From Cryptomeria japonica (lineage: Eukaryota > Streptophyta > Pinopsida > Cupressales > Cupressaceae), in assembly GCF_030272615.1 (NCBI RefSeq), contig NC_081415.1, positions 186,941,233-187,005,232 of the forward strand: a stretch of DNA of 64,000 nt. Reading direction: 5' to 3'. Shown in pieces: positions 1 to 11,441 of this stretch (positions are counted from its first letter, which is position 1; every line of letters begins with the position of its first letter). The position numbers and the translations under genes were made by a program. The notes under the pieces are model-generated. The model had not been told where the DNA came from and did no database searches. It saw only the letters and a list, made by a program, of their open reading frames with translations.

Positions 1-416
1 TGATATTATAATATTTGAATGATATTTTATTCAAATACATGTTCAATATTTTCTGTAATTCATTTGGAAAGACAAGAAAGATAAAATTGGACATCATATT
101 AATATTTGGCTATGATATATTGAGCCATAAACAATTACTTTGAAAGAATAAAATGTATACACTAGAAATCCTTTTAAAAATTTAAGTAACTAGAAGAAAT
201 ATTTTATAGTTTTGGATACAAAGGAAATGAATAGAATGACATCAACAATAAATGCAAAGCTATGAATGTGCACCACTAATAAGTAAAAAATTTGTAGACA
301 TCCCATATTCTGCAATGAAGAAGAATAACATTTCACATTTTTTTTCTGAAAAGTATTCATATTTTGTATATTATTTACACCTAAATGTTTGGTAGCATCA
401 AGTATTTCAAAACATT

Positions 417-452
<36 letters not shown>

Positions 453-864
453 AAAATGATATTTATTTTAAGAGTTTAATGAGCTTTAAATATTGAATGC
501 AAGTCCTTCCCAAAATCATGTGACAATACATTAAAGATTTACAATCTTCAAGTTATAATCTACATTTAACATCTATATAAGATAGTGATATGTCTTCAAT
601 AAGGAGGATGCACCAAGAAACCATCGCAAGCAAAAATAGATACCTGTACATGAAGTTACATATTAGTAACAATCAAAAGGATTTTTTATTCAATTTAAAA
701 TTACAATAAACAATCCATAATGCATTGATAATATATCCAATTAGAATTTGACTAAAATTATAAGTGCTATTTTATTTTTAAAGTTTAGCATTTAATATTT
801 TGAACTATGATTAATACTTTTAAGAAAACAAACTTACATTTGGATGAACTACTGATGTATCACT
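1..864. other. AT-rich intergenic DNA
   Basis: No coding region, RNA gene or transposon terminus was recognised. The stretch lies just downstream of the 3' end of the minus-strand LRR pseudogene. It is very AT-rich and holds a (TA)n microsatellite at 422-449. A transcription terminator or poly(A) signal for the LRR gene could lie here, but none can be singled out in such AT-rich sequence. Confidence 0.5.
422..449. repeat. (TA)14 microsatellite
   Basis: Uninterrupted alternating TA for 28 bases, seen directly. It is a self-complementary simple repeat. Confidence 0.95.
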
Positions 865-2455
865 TTATAGTCTCAAGTTCTTCATCCACGGAAACAAAAA
901 TTTTAGGATTGTATCAATTTTATTGAAGTATATCCTTCTCCAACTTATTTTTATCATAATCAGTGACACCATCCCTCCAAAATATACTCCATATGACAAT
1001 CCCAGTGCTATTCCATACCAAGAATCTTTAGTGTTTTGTTTTTCTTTGTTAACTGGAATTGGAGGAGGAAGAACAAACTATGGCCAAGAACATTTTTTGG
1101 GCAAGGGACACCCCCATAAATTAGGATTCTTTGAAAAGCGGGATTCATTAAATGTGGTTATATGTCTTCCTTGTGGTATACTTCCTGAAAGGTGGTTGTT
1201 GGATAAATTAAAGAAACCTAAAGAATCTAGAAAATCAAGCTCTAGAGGGATTTATCCTGAAAATTTATTTCTTGAAAGATCTAATGATTCTAGCTGACTG
1301 ATTCCTCCCAAACTACTTGGAATGGCCCCATTCAAATTGTTCATTGAAAGGTTCAAAAACTTCAGCCCCTTCAAATTCCCAAAATCTAAAGCAATTCCTC
1401 CCTCCAATTCATTGAGAGATCTATGGATGTTAGAGTGGAAAGAATATATGTGTAGTGCTCATCTCTACCCTTTGAAATCATATCCAATGGATCTTTATAT
1501 ATTTTTTTCTTTTTATATGAACTCCCAGATATACTCAATACAGAACCATCTTGGCTTTCACTTGTCATTGCTTGCAATGATATGATTGTTTGTGGAATTG
1601 AACCTGAGATATGATTTGAAGAAAGAAGCAAGATCTGGAGTTTCTTTAACTGGCCTATCTCTGAAGGAATATTGCCTATAAACTTGTTTTTCATCATTAC
1701 TAATACTCTTAGGTTTGAAAGATTTCCAATCAAAGCTGGTATTTCACCTCCAAATAAATTGTTCCCAATATCAAGAACCTATAGGTTTGAACAATTTTCT
1801 ATTGACGATGGAAATAATCCATTCAATTTATTGTTGTGAACAACTAACGAACTTAATTTACTTAGCTTACTAAACTCATGTGGTAAGCTCCCATCCAAAC
1901 TATTATTTCCCAAGTTTAGGACCATGAGGGTAGAGCAATTGGACAAGATAGCAGGGATCACTCCAGTTATATTGTTGTTTGCAAGATTTAATAACCAGAG
2001 TTTAGATAACTTTCCTAGGCTTAAAGGAATATTGCCACTAAACAAATTATCATTGAACAACAATAGTGAAATATTACCAGGCCACATTGATGGGATGTAC
2101 CCACTTAAGCTATTTGTAGACAAATCTAGCTCTTCTAAGTGATGAGCTATTGAATTGTTTGAAGATAGGCCTCCTTGCAAATGATTTCCTGAAAGATTTA
2201 GATGTTTCAACAGAGAATTTGTTCCCAGTATCCAATAGGGAATTACGCCTATGAGACTGGCATTACTCAATTCCAAGCTTTCAAGTGAAAATTGTGTGGA
2301 AATCCAAGGTGGAAATTCATTGTCAATCATACATGACACTAAATATAACTCAGATAATTGAAAGGGTGGAATCCAGGTTGTGCTAATATTTAGCACACAA
2401 TCAGATAAATACAAATACTCTAGGCTTGTAAGATTGTGAAAGAATGTTTCTATTT
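865..2455 (-). pseudogene. Leucine-rich-repeat receptor-like protein, 3' part (broken)
   Basis: The minus-strand translation gives consecutive plant extracellular LRRs of the LxxLxxLxLxxNxLxGxIP type, from about 2455 down to about 1190. They are followed by the usual end of a receptor-like protein: a cap with paired Cys (PNLWGCPLPKKC, near 1090-1125), a short Pro-rich linker, a hydrophobic membrane segment (about 935-1015), and a short basic cytoplasmic tail ending at TAA 865-867. No kinase domain follows, so the family is RLP rather than receptor kinase. Members of this family act at the plasma membrane in defence or development. The copy is dead: in-frame stops lie near 1777-1783, 1253-1255 and 1078-1080, and a frameshift lies near 1400. 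Its 5' end is missing: homology stops at about 2455 and runs into AT-rich DNA, so the signal peptide and N-terminal repeats are absent. Confidence 0.9.
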
Positions 2456-3060
2456 TTTAAGCTATATTTGTAAAATAATAAATATAATAAATTAATAGTT
2501 AATTATATATCTAATTTTTTTAAATAATAAGCTATATGTTTAATTTTTTAAAATTTTAAATTTGTTTAATTTGATTTTTTTAAATGTTTGATTATATTTT
2601 TAATTGAAATAATTTATTTTCATATTTTTTATTTATTAATTTGTTTGAAATAATAAGTTATAATTAATTTATAATTAATAATGTCTTTAACGTTTTTAAA
2701 TAAAATCAAACATAAAAGAAAACACATAAAAACTTAAATTCAAACTATAGCATTTCGTTGTTTGTTGTTTGGATGGGAAATGCTCATCTTAAAGTGCCCC
2801 CCAGTCAACAGGTCAATGACTTAGATTAAATGTAAGCCGTGTGTCTTAATAATTTGTGTTAACATTGTTGTCATTACCATACACTTTCCGACCATATTCA
2901 TGGTACTTTTTCCACACCAAAATTTTATCTTTTGCTCATACCTGTAATTTGAATGTCTTTAGTTTTCATTGCTTACATATGGGGTCACAAATGAGGTACA
3001 ATAGCGTTAATATTACGCAAACCTGCCATCCCTGACTTAAGTTTATCTAGTTTTCCTGTC
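2456..3060. other. AT-rich DNA, nothing recognised
   Basis: Adjoins the truncated 5' end of the LRR pseudogene. About 250 bases of nearly pure A/T are followed by mixed-composition sequence. No ORF with family similarity, terminal repeat or RNA gene was seen. Confidence 0.5.
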
Positions 3061-3440
3061 ATAATTATTTTGACGACCGACATTAAGATTGACTTTAGAA
3101 TTTAGTGGCCACATTTCTCTTTCCTGTGAGTTTCTGCCTTTTTTCTCTCTTTGCTCTCGAGTGGCTATAATTATTTTGCAGGCTACGATGACCGACATTA
3201 AAATTAACTCGACGCGTTTAGAATTTAATGGCCTCCTGGAAGTGAGATTTCTCTTTCATGGTAGTTTCCACCTTGGTACTTTCCTTTGTATTTTCTCCAC
3301 TGTGCAAGACTAAAATGTATTTGTGTGCCAAAAACTGTACTTTACAATTGAGTGGACATGTCTGCCATGCAATTGTGTCATAGTAGAATTCAGTGGCATC
3401 TTCGAAGTAACGTTTCGCTTTGGGCGGAGTTTCCATGTTT
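3061..3440. repeat. Degenerate tandem repeat, three copies
   Basis: Three related blocks share GAATTTAGTGGC-like cores at about 3098, 3221 and 3386, each followed by a TTTCTCTTTC-like and a GTTTCC(A)-like segment. The first two also share an upstream GACCGACATTAA core and ATAATTATTTTG. Spacing is uneven (about 123 and 165 bases) and the copies are diverged. No function is evident. Confidence 0.6.
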
Positions 3441-3931
3441 GAATTTCTCTTGTATTTTAAGCGTAGAGGGACGAAATTAGTGTAAACTCATTTTGAAAGA
3501 AATATTGAACAGATTCTCATTGCATCACCTCTCAAATTCATTTTATCGTATTACTACATAAATGGTAGATTATAGTATTTTATTGTTTTTAAAATATTAT
3601 TTATTTTAATATAAATTAATTTAATTAATAAAAAAATTTAAATTGCTTCTTTCACATTTGAGTTTGGTTCTTTCAAGATTTTTGTTTTAAAAGATCTCTT
3701 TACACATTTATGTTTGTTATTAATATATATCTTTTTTAATTAAAAAACTAGTTAATAAGATAAGATAAGACGTACTTATCATTTTTAGTCATAATGACAC
3801 ATGAAATTTCTATTGGCTCTTTGATTATTGAAATGATTGATGTCTAAGTAGAATAAAATATCATATAGAATAGGGGAAGAGCACCACTAGCTGTCATGGC
3901 TAACTTCGCACACCCACAAATCCTAAACAGT
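3441..3931. other. AT-rich DNA, nothing recognised
   Basis: Spacer between the degenerate tandem repeat and the inverted-repeat element. It has A/T runs and no supported gene or transposon terminus. Confidence 0.45.
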
Positions 3932-4772
3932 ACATTGGATTTTGATTTTTTTTTTAGTTGTCTTCGTATGCAACTTAACTACTTATAGCTATTGATTTGG
4001 CTTCTGGGTAGTAATGATGCACACTATGGAATCAGTTATGCGCACAAAGGTCAAAAAGTACACATTTCAAAGTGTCGCCTGATACCCAACTAAAGATGTT
4101 CTAGTAACCGTCAACTCAAAATCGCTAGTACTTGTTAACAAATGTCCCAATAGTGGTGCACAAATGTTCCAATAGTGGTACACAAATGGGACAAATGTTC
4201 CAATAGTTGTGCACAAAAGGGCCAATTAATTACAAAAAATGATCGGCTATTGGTACAAAACAATTTATTAATGGTGTTTTCACTATGACGGCTATTGGGG
4301 GGTCAACATGACAATAAGGTGATGGTTATTGGAACTATGTTATCTATTGGCGATCTTCCCCTAGTTACTGTTCATGTTCCAATAGTTGTTCACTCCTCTC
4401 ACAACCAAACCCTCAATTACTAACTTTAAAGAAACTAAAAAACATATTAATAAATTTCACATGTATCAATAGCCACCCATTTTTTTGGCATTTTTGGACC
4501 ATAATTGACCTATTTGTGCACCTTTATTGGTACCCCTAGTGCACAACTAATGGGGCATTTGTGCATAAGTATTGGCAATTTAAGTGCACGATTATTGGGG
4601 CATATTTAAGTAGGTATTGACGATAATTTGAAATGTGTTTTTTTTTACCCTTGCACACCTAACAAACCCCACAACGTGCATTGTTACTACCTAGAAGCCA
4701 AAACAGTAGCTATAAGCAACTAAGTCGCATGCAAAGACAACAACAAAAAAATTGTCAAAACTCGATGTATCA
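3932..4772. mobile_element. Non-coding element with ~200-bp terminal inverted repeats
   Basis: The left arm from about 3932 (TACATTGGATTTTGA) matches the reverse complement of the right arm ending at about 4772 (TCAAAACTCGATGTA). Aligned landmarks include TAGCTATTG against CAGTAGCTA, GGCTTCTGGGTAGTAAT against ATTGTTACTACCTAGAAGCC, and CACATTTCAAA on both arms. The arms extend about 200 bases with mismatches and small gaps. The centre repeats AATGTTCCAATAGT-GTGCACAAA several times (about 4145-4215). There is no transposase. This fits a foldback or MITE-like DNA element; the long arms suggest, but do not prove, a Mutator type. No clear target-site duplication was found. Confidence 0.65.
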
Positions 4773-6540
4773 TAGTGTTCATAGTGTCATAGGAACTCAA
4801 ATAAATAAATGATGCAAGACATAAATTGATTTGAAAGAGAAAGTAGTTATGTAAAAGAACTTTTGATAATGAAAGGGTTGCAGTTGAATTGCTAAGAAGA
4901 ATAGTATGTTCCTTGATTATACCATCCAACAAGATTTAAATTGATTTTTTTTTAAACTATTAAAAATCTATTCCTTTTTACTTTTTTCAAATTTCAATCT
5001 ACAAAAAAACCTATATGCTAGCTTAAGGGCAAGCATAGCATTCAAACATGAAAGGGACAAGATTTACCTCTCATTTCATTTTTTCCAAAAAAACAATTTC
5101 TTCATTTTTATCCAAAAAGATGAAGTGGAATACCACACACAATGCAAATACCTCTTGATCTTTAAAATCCAAAGCAATCTCCAAGCTCATCCAATCCATA
5201 ACAATCTCAATCCACCAATTTTCAAAATTTTCAAGAAGAGGGTTTGAGAGCCCAATTTTCCCAAGATGCAAGAATGAAAATAAAACTAAGTTTCTTTTCC
5301 TTTATGTCATTTTTCCAATTTCCAATTTATTTATTTTATTTTATTTTGAATTTAATTTTCTTTTTCTCAAAAATACATTTCATAAAATTTAAAATGCTCA
5401 ATTCATTGTTTTTTGCAATTTCAAAATAAAACTAATTAAATCAATTCAAATACTTTAATATCCCAATGAAATAATTTGAATTTAAATATTAGTTTCTTCC
5501 AATTAAATTATAAATTTCTTGAACAATTAACTTAATTATATTTCTCTTTTCTAGAACATGCAAGTGCATTTAACCAATAAAAATACACTAACTAATTCAT
5601 AAAATATTTTTATGGAAAAATAGGAAAAATAAACCATTAAATTAGAACATGTAATTAGAGGTAGCACATGCAACACAAATGGATTCTAGAATCACCTTTG
5701 ATTACAATCTGACTTTATCTAGGGTCACACTATACATACCTCATACTCAATTCAAGTACAATAAGGGATAACATATAGACAAGGCCCAATGTGATATCTA
5801 TAAACTAACCACCACTGGGAAATAACTCAGACCTACCAATTTAGGTAGAGAAATATCCTATACCTACATCTTGAAATCAAACATCAAGAATAACCATTCA
5901 ATATATAATAGATGAGGTAATGCACACACTTAATGGATTACAATATTAAATAACCATGATCATCTAATATCTTAAAATAAATAAAATTTGATGTTAAATA
6001 TAAACATCTCTAAGAAAGGAATAGGTGGACATTATAGGCAATGAAAAATTTAGGTGTTGGTACTTTAGGTGTGTATCATCATAAATTGAACTCCTTTAAT
6101 TAATGATCCCAATTTCACACTCTCCTAACAATCATTCTAATTTTCTCATTTCTTTGTGCATTTTAGGACCTTTTATTGCACATTAAAATAATTAAATATT
6201 ATTTTATTTTACATTAATACATCACCACTTCATTATGTGGGCCCATATTTTAAGTATGCCCTAAATTAGCTTATTTAATTTTATTCTTATATGGGTCCTA
6301 TGTCATTCAATGCATTTTTTTCCCACTTAAATATTGTCATTTTTCATATACATTACAGTTTAGGTATCAAGGCCCTATTATCTTGCGACCCTAAAAATTA
6401 GAGCCTATTTTGTTGGTACATTGTGTGAGTCGCACAATGTCCAATACTTTTTGGCCAAAATTTTAGGAGGATAATGTGTCAGCCTTGCCATTTTGGTGCT
6501 ATCTTCAATGCATAAAATGATTATTTTGAGTTAGCCAAAA
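4773..6540. other. AT-rich DNA, nothing recognised up to the Gyp-0 LTR
   Basis: No gene was recognised. The right part (from about 6050) probably belongs to U3 of the Gyp-0 LTR, because the TATA-bearing promoter region follows directly. The exact LTR start could not be fixed: a TG at 6055 is possible but unsupported by a partner copy in the window. Confidence 0.4.
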
Positions 6541-7597
6541 TGTGATTTTACTTTGAGATTCCTATATAAGAAATCACTCTCTAATTCTTTTCATCATCTC
6601 CTATTATCTTATTCTTACAATTCAATAGCTATCATTCTAATTAAAGAGTAGATATGAGTCTAAGAATCAACAAGAGACCACAAGGCATATTATATTATAT
6701 TTTCATGATGAACTTATGATGGATTTTATGATGATTTATCATGTTATTGCATCAACACGTGGAGGACTTATCCTAAGAGTATATTGCATTATCAATTGAA
6801 GGTATAATGATTTCAATTAAGCATTTTGATGCAGGAGCATCCCCGGTTCTTAGCAATCTTGCATCAACCAAAAACATTTCTTTCAGTTTGTTTTATGTTT
6901 TGCAGTTTCAGCATTTCTTTCTGCATTTTCTTGCATTTTCTCATAGGATCTTGCAGAGATGGATTATTCTTATGAACATGGTAATCTTCCTTATTCCTAA
7001 ACTGTGGGTTGTTTGGATCATTTTTCGGCAAGTTATCGCTTTCGGATTTCGAGGTAGTTTTTTGGCTTAGAACACCAGAACTGCTTGGACCTATTTTCTA
7101 TTGGTGAATCTTGCAGTTATAGCTTGTGGAGCTTTAGTTTGTTGATTCCAATTTTCCTTGGAGTGTGGTCGAACTTCCCTCTGTTTTGTACTTGATCCTT
7201 TGGATTTTTTGGAGGAATCTCTTTGGTGGAAGCCGACCTAGTGGTTTTACACATTCGATCTTATTCTTCGGCATTTGATCCCTCTTGGGCCGACCAGATC
7301 TCTCTAGACCATATAAATCAATGTAATTTAACATCATAATTTAGTTAGGAAGAACACAAAAGATATATCCTAAGATTCAGAGAGTTGACCAATTTTGTAA
7401 TTGAGCATGTATGTAGCAGGCCAGTGTGTCGAATCTTGTATCTCAGATGTTATTGGTTATCTGTAATCAGTTTTCATGATCTAATTCATTCAGTTCTGCA
7501 TTCCCTCCATCATATCCTCTTGTTTCCATTGTGTTTACTCTTGTTGCCTAGTCCGGATTGATCTCTTTAAGGTCCCTCCTAACTGGTGACTACACCA
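6541..7597 (+). mobile_element. Gyp-0 5' LTR (promoter to U5 end), Ty3/gypsy
   Basis: This stretch has a TATA box near its start, ends in CA at 7596-7597 and is followed after two bases by a primer-binding site and then a gag gene on the same strand. It is therefore the R/U5 part, with some U3, of the LTR of the oldest retrotransposon here. No second LTR copy lies in the window, so the 5' limit is open. Confidence 0.6.
6563..6570 (+). promoter_or_regulatory. TATA box of the Gyp-0 LTR
   Basis: TATATAAG in the context CCTATATAAGAAATCAC lies about 1 kb before the LTR end, and a pyrimidine-rich stretch follows. The position fits an LTR promoter. The assignment rests on context only. Confidence 0.5.
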
Positions 7598-7599
7598 AG

Positions 7600-7614
7600 T
7601 GGTATTAGAGTGAG
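7600..7614 (+). other. Primer-binding site, initiator-Met tRNA type
   Basis: TGGTATTAGAGTGAG matches the common plant primer site TGGTATCAGAGC with a C-to-T change. It lies two bases after the LTR's terminal CA. In the family this site pairs with the 3' end of initiator methionine tRNA to start minus-strand DNA synthesis. Confidence 0.8.
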
Positions 7615-7665
7615 ATTTCATTTTGGAGATTGTGTTGTCCTGAAGATTTTTGTTATAGGGTGGGG

Positions 7666-8616
7666 TAAAAGCACAAAGTCGTGTCACAGTTTTATAAAGG
7701 AACTAGACAATGTTGATTCAACTTTTTAAATTGAATCAATAGAAAGTGATATATATGAGCTTTGAATTTTAAAATGATGTAAACTAATAAAATACATATT
7801 TTTTTTTATGTATTTTATGTTTTTAATTTTAAAAAAAAATTAAAAAATTATTTGAATATATTTTCTTATAAAGTAAACACTATAATTTAGTTGCTAATAA
7901 AATGTTGAAATTGAAGTTGCACGAGGCATCACACTTTATATAGTAAAGTTTACCGGGTTTTTTCAATATTTTTGTGTATATTGATAACTTGAAACTTTAG
8001 TGCAAAAATATATTTTTAACTATTTTTAATGTATATATATTTTTAAATAAATTTGAAAAGTCGCATGTATTGAAATATAACTCTTTCCATTCGGTGTCAC
8101 CTTTTTTCTTAATTATTTATCCAAATTAGAAAAGAATTATATCATCTTGACATAGACTCTTTTATCTAGTGCTTTTATTTTTTTCAAAATTTTTAAATAA
8201 CTTTTAGTATTTTTCCTTCACAAGATAATCAACCTTATATTTTAGTGTTGATGGCCTAATTTTAATAAAAATAAAATATTAAATATTAAAAGATATATAT
8301 TTTGGAAAATTCACTTATAGATCTACAAAAGGGTATTTTTTACATTTCAAAAAAAAAATTATATCTAAGAGTAGGAGTTCTTGAAACATCAAGTTTTTCA
8401 AAAAAATAAAATAAAATTGGTAATTAGACCCAAAGTGGTATAAAATATACATTTAGTAGACAATTCCAATTAGAAAAGTTGTGGCCCATATTTAACATAG
8501 CTATAATGAATCTCTATAGAACATATGCTTGACTAAAATTAATTTTTAATTAGAATTACTTAAATTCACTTGTGCTGATAAGTTGGCCTGAAACGTGACA
8601 CAATTTTGTGCTTTTA
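7666..8616. mobile_element. Non-coding inverted-repeat element inside the Gyp-0 leader
   Basis: TAAAAGCACAAAGTCGTGTCAC at 7666-7687 is matched by the reverse complement at 8595-8616 (GTGACACAATTTTGTGC...), with two differences over 22 bases. The roughly 950 bases between are very AT-rich and have no coding potential. It separates the primer site from gag and looks like a MITE-type insertion in the leader. No clean target duplication is visible, and the family is not assigned. Confidence 0.6.
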
Positions 8617-8668
8617 TCTAGTGGTGGATTCTGGATCCAACCTGGAGCTACAAAGGACTAGTGTGAAG

Positions 8669-9917
8669 ATGGCGCGAAGAGGAAATAGGAATGGTGGAGC
8701 ACGTGGTAATGCAGACCCTGCTGTGATGGAAATGTTGAGAGGAATTGCAGCCTGATCGGAAGCCATTGAGACAGCCCAGAGAAGAGGTAGACATATTGAA
8801 GATGTAAGTGAAGATGATGAAGAAGAAGCATCGACAGAACAAGTAACAAACCCACCGGCGATCAATCCAGATGAAGAAAGGCTCTTGAAGGTTTCGAGTA
8901 GGGAAAATACTAAACCACATATTACCCCACCGGAGTATGATGGAAAGTTGGATTCAGATGAATTAATGGATTGGATCTCGTAAATAGAGAAGTATTTTGA
9001 TTTTGAGAACATCGCAGAAGAAAGAAAGGTGAAATATGCTTGTACCCGATTGAAAGGTCATGCATCTCTTTGGTGGGAGCATTTGCAGGTTGATCGACAA
9101 AGAAGAGGTAAAGAGAAGATCAAATCATGGGAGCGGATAGTTGCCAAGTTAAAATCAAGGTTTATACCAACTAACTACCAAGTAAATCTGTTCCGAAAGT
9201 TACAAAACTTAAAGAAGAAAGAATCTAGTGTGAAGGAATATACCGAAACATTCTACAAGTTGAATATCATATCTGAACATGTCAATGATGAGGTTGAACA
9301 AGCTACAAGATATTTGAATGGATTGTAGATGTCTATACAAGATGAACTCAATTTGATCAAGTTGCAGAGTGTTGAAGAAGCTTATCAATATGCCTTGAAA
9401 GCAAAAGAGAATTTTAACAAAAGACATGAGCAAAGATAGAGAAGTAGAGGTGGAAGGTTTTTTAGAGGAAGATTTCAAGGAGGAAGAGGATATTCTGGAG
9501 GAAGAGGAACCTGTACAAATTAGAAAAAGGACAAGGAAGTAAGCAAAGATGGTAATTCATACTCGAAGGATGATAGGAATTTCTACCATATAAGAGAACC
9601 TGATAGTTACCGGAATGAAAATTTTGGAAAAGATGAGAGAAGACAAGATAAGAGAGTGTTTAGAGGAACTTGCTATAAGTGTGGAGGAGAAGGACATCAT
9701 TATTTCGAATGTAAGAAGAGAGAGAAAACAAGGAGAACAAATTTGGTAGAAGAAAGCCCCACAAGATCAGTTAACAAACCTGAAGATGGAGAACTATGAC
9801 GATGAGGAGAGCTTTGTGTCATATCGAAGAGGATGAAGAGCCCTTGTAGAGGAGAAATTTGTTTAAGACTAGATGTAAGGTATCTGGTAAGTGTTGTAAA
9901 GTAGTTATTGATAGTGG
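8669..9917 (+). pseudogene. gag: Gyp-0 gag, running into protease (decayed)
   Basis: The start ATG is at 8669 (MARRGNRNGG). One frame runs to TGA at 9797-9799 with several internal stops. It encodes an acidic N-terminal part, a Ty3/gypsy capsid-type domain (ITPPEYDGK, CTRLKGHASLWWEHL, FRKLQNLKK, VNDEVEQATRYLNGL; about 8930-9330), an Arg/Gly-rich stretch, and a CX2CX4HX4C zinc knuckle (CYKCGGEGHHYFEC, about 9670-9715). A protease start follows, with the catalytic VVIDSG at about 9900-9917, exactly where CopLTR-1 is inserted. The rest of the protease resumes at 42179. The gag type and Met primer site suggest a chromovirus-like lineage, but no pol is available here to confirm that. Confidence 0.88.
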
Positions 9918-10632
9918 TGTTAGGATAACTGGTGAACAATTGAGAGGGGGGGGGGGGGTGAATCAGTTGTTAATAGATTATACAAATCCAACTACTTAAT
10001 AACCTTATGTCGGAGCACATAAACTTAAATACTGGAATAGTAGAAATAGATATCGGTAAGCATTAGAACTTAAGAATGAAACAAAGAATCAAAACAATGC
10101 AACCATACCACATAACACCATGATTTGTATGTGGAAAACCCGGAAAGAGAAAAACCACGGTGGGAAGCCTACCCACAGTCAGATAATACTTATGCAGAAA
10201 GTATGTGATACAATGAGGGGCCTCCACATGCAAAAAGGCACACTGCCTAGAGCATACTGCTCATTAGAAAGGAGTCTCACTAACTACAGAGAGGTTAAAA
10301 CCACCTCAAGATGTTTGGAAAACAATCCAAAAGAATGAACTACCAAAGATAGCATCTACCATGCTAGATTATAGTCCCGGTTAAGCTCAATGTCAGAGGA
10401 CTAAATCCTCTTAGAATCTCAGTTCGATCACCAATGATCAACTAACTCCTCTACCTAAATGATATTACAATATTCGCACATTACATTCCTTGACCATGAC
10501 CTCTTCCTATATCCATGATACTATACAAAGAGTTTCTACCTCTTATTTATACAAACCCTAAGGCCTAAACCAATTAGGTCGGCCACCTAAAAGATATTAC
10601 AATAAGATCATTACATAAACCCATATTACAAT
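9918..10632 (-). mobile_element. CopLTR-1, copia-type solo LTR, first part
   Basis: It begins TGTTAGGATAAC directly after AGTGG (9913-9917) and resumes at 41636-42178, ending TTGCCAACA before a second AGTGG. This is a perfect 5-bp target duplication inside the Gyp-0 protease codons. It has the hallmarks of plant copia LTRs read on the minus strand: TTCACCCCC... followed by TCTCA near the 3' end (here a run of about a dozen G, near 9940-9955) and a TGGTTTTT-CTC...GGGTTTTCCACA block (about 10130-10175). No internal coding region is present, so it is a solo LTR of about 1.26 kb. Orientation and copia assignment are inferred. Confidence 0.8.
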
Positions 10633-11395
10633 TGTTTATGGTAAAACTAGAAACAACAATATTGAAAGACTAAAATGGATTCAACCACAAAACCCTAGCC
10701 TAACAATGACAAAGATCCACCATAACATATGAAGATTACCTAAGACAATGCAAATCAAATAAAATCACAAAGATTATACCATCACATGTCCAATAGGGTT
10801 TGGATCTCCATTCTTTCTATCTCCATTGATCTTGCTTGATATATTTGCTCTCATATTTTATATATGCATAAGAGCTCAACAAAGAACAGAAATGTGGTTG
10901 CAAGTAGGCTTGATCGCATATGAAAGTTCGAAAGCAGAGTTGGGGGTTGATAATGAAGAAAGCATCACCTTATATAGAAGACACTTTAAGAAATGGAGGG
11001 ATAAGATTGAGGGGTGTAAAAGATAAATGGTTGGCTAGGATTAGAGGGTAGGTAGAAGAAATAAGAAAATAATGAGGGTAGTTAGTGTAGGAATTAAGAG
11101 ATGAATGACATGTGTCATAGGTGAAAAAGGCTAATGAATTAATTAAATAATTAAAGATTTATTTAATTAATAGAGGAGGTGGGATCAATTAAATAAATTA
11201 AATATTTATTTAATTTAGGAAAGGATAATTTAAATAAATAAATATATTTATTTAAATGAGAAATAAGGCTAGAAGAGGATAAATGGATTAATTAAATAAA
11301 TAAAGATTTATTCAATTAATAGAAGAATTAGGCTTAAATAATTAAATAAATAAATATATTTATTTAATTAGATAGGACAATTTTAGGTGTCTACA
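10633..11395 (-). repeat. Tat-1 3' LTR
   Basis: 763 bases, paired with 40866-41630 (765 bases). On the minus strand it begins TGTAGACACC and ends CCATAAACA. The part next to the U3 end (11120-11390) is built from self-complementary TTAATTAAATAAATA-type blocks. No better promoter candidate than AT-rich sequence could be picked. Confidence 0.95.
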
Positions 11396-11441
11396 TTTTG
11401 CCCCTCTTTGAGACAATGTAGCTTGTTGCACTGTTTCAAAG
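11396..11441 (-). promoter_or_regulatory. Tat-1 polypurine tract with adjoining hairpin
   Basis: On the element strand AAAGAGGGGCAAAA abuts the 3' LTR and would prime plus-strand DNA synthesis. Immediately upstream, CTTTGAAACAGTG and CATTGTCTCAAAG form a hairpin around a 10-base loop, so the tract starts at the foot of the stem (plus-strand arms 11406-11418 and 11429-11441). The same arrangement recurs in the other Tat elements and LARD-1. Confidence 0.85.

Noticed and set aside
923-1585. Plus-strand ORFs of 124 and 87 codons
   Set aside because: They are antisense shadows of the LRR pseudogene, whose minus-strand translation gives clear LRR and cap motifs.
9940-9955. G-run as a telomere-like or quadruplex feature
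   Set aside because: It is the LTR-end motif of the copia-type solo LTRs and appears at the same place in CopLTR-2 and CopLTR-3; run length varies by slippage.
10120-11026. Short plus-strand ORFs (72 and 66 codons)
   Set aside because: They fall in the CopLTR-1 and Tat-1 LTRs, have no similarity to a known protein and are not conserved in the paired LTR as reading frames.
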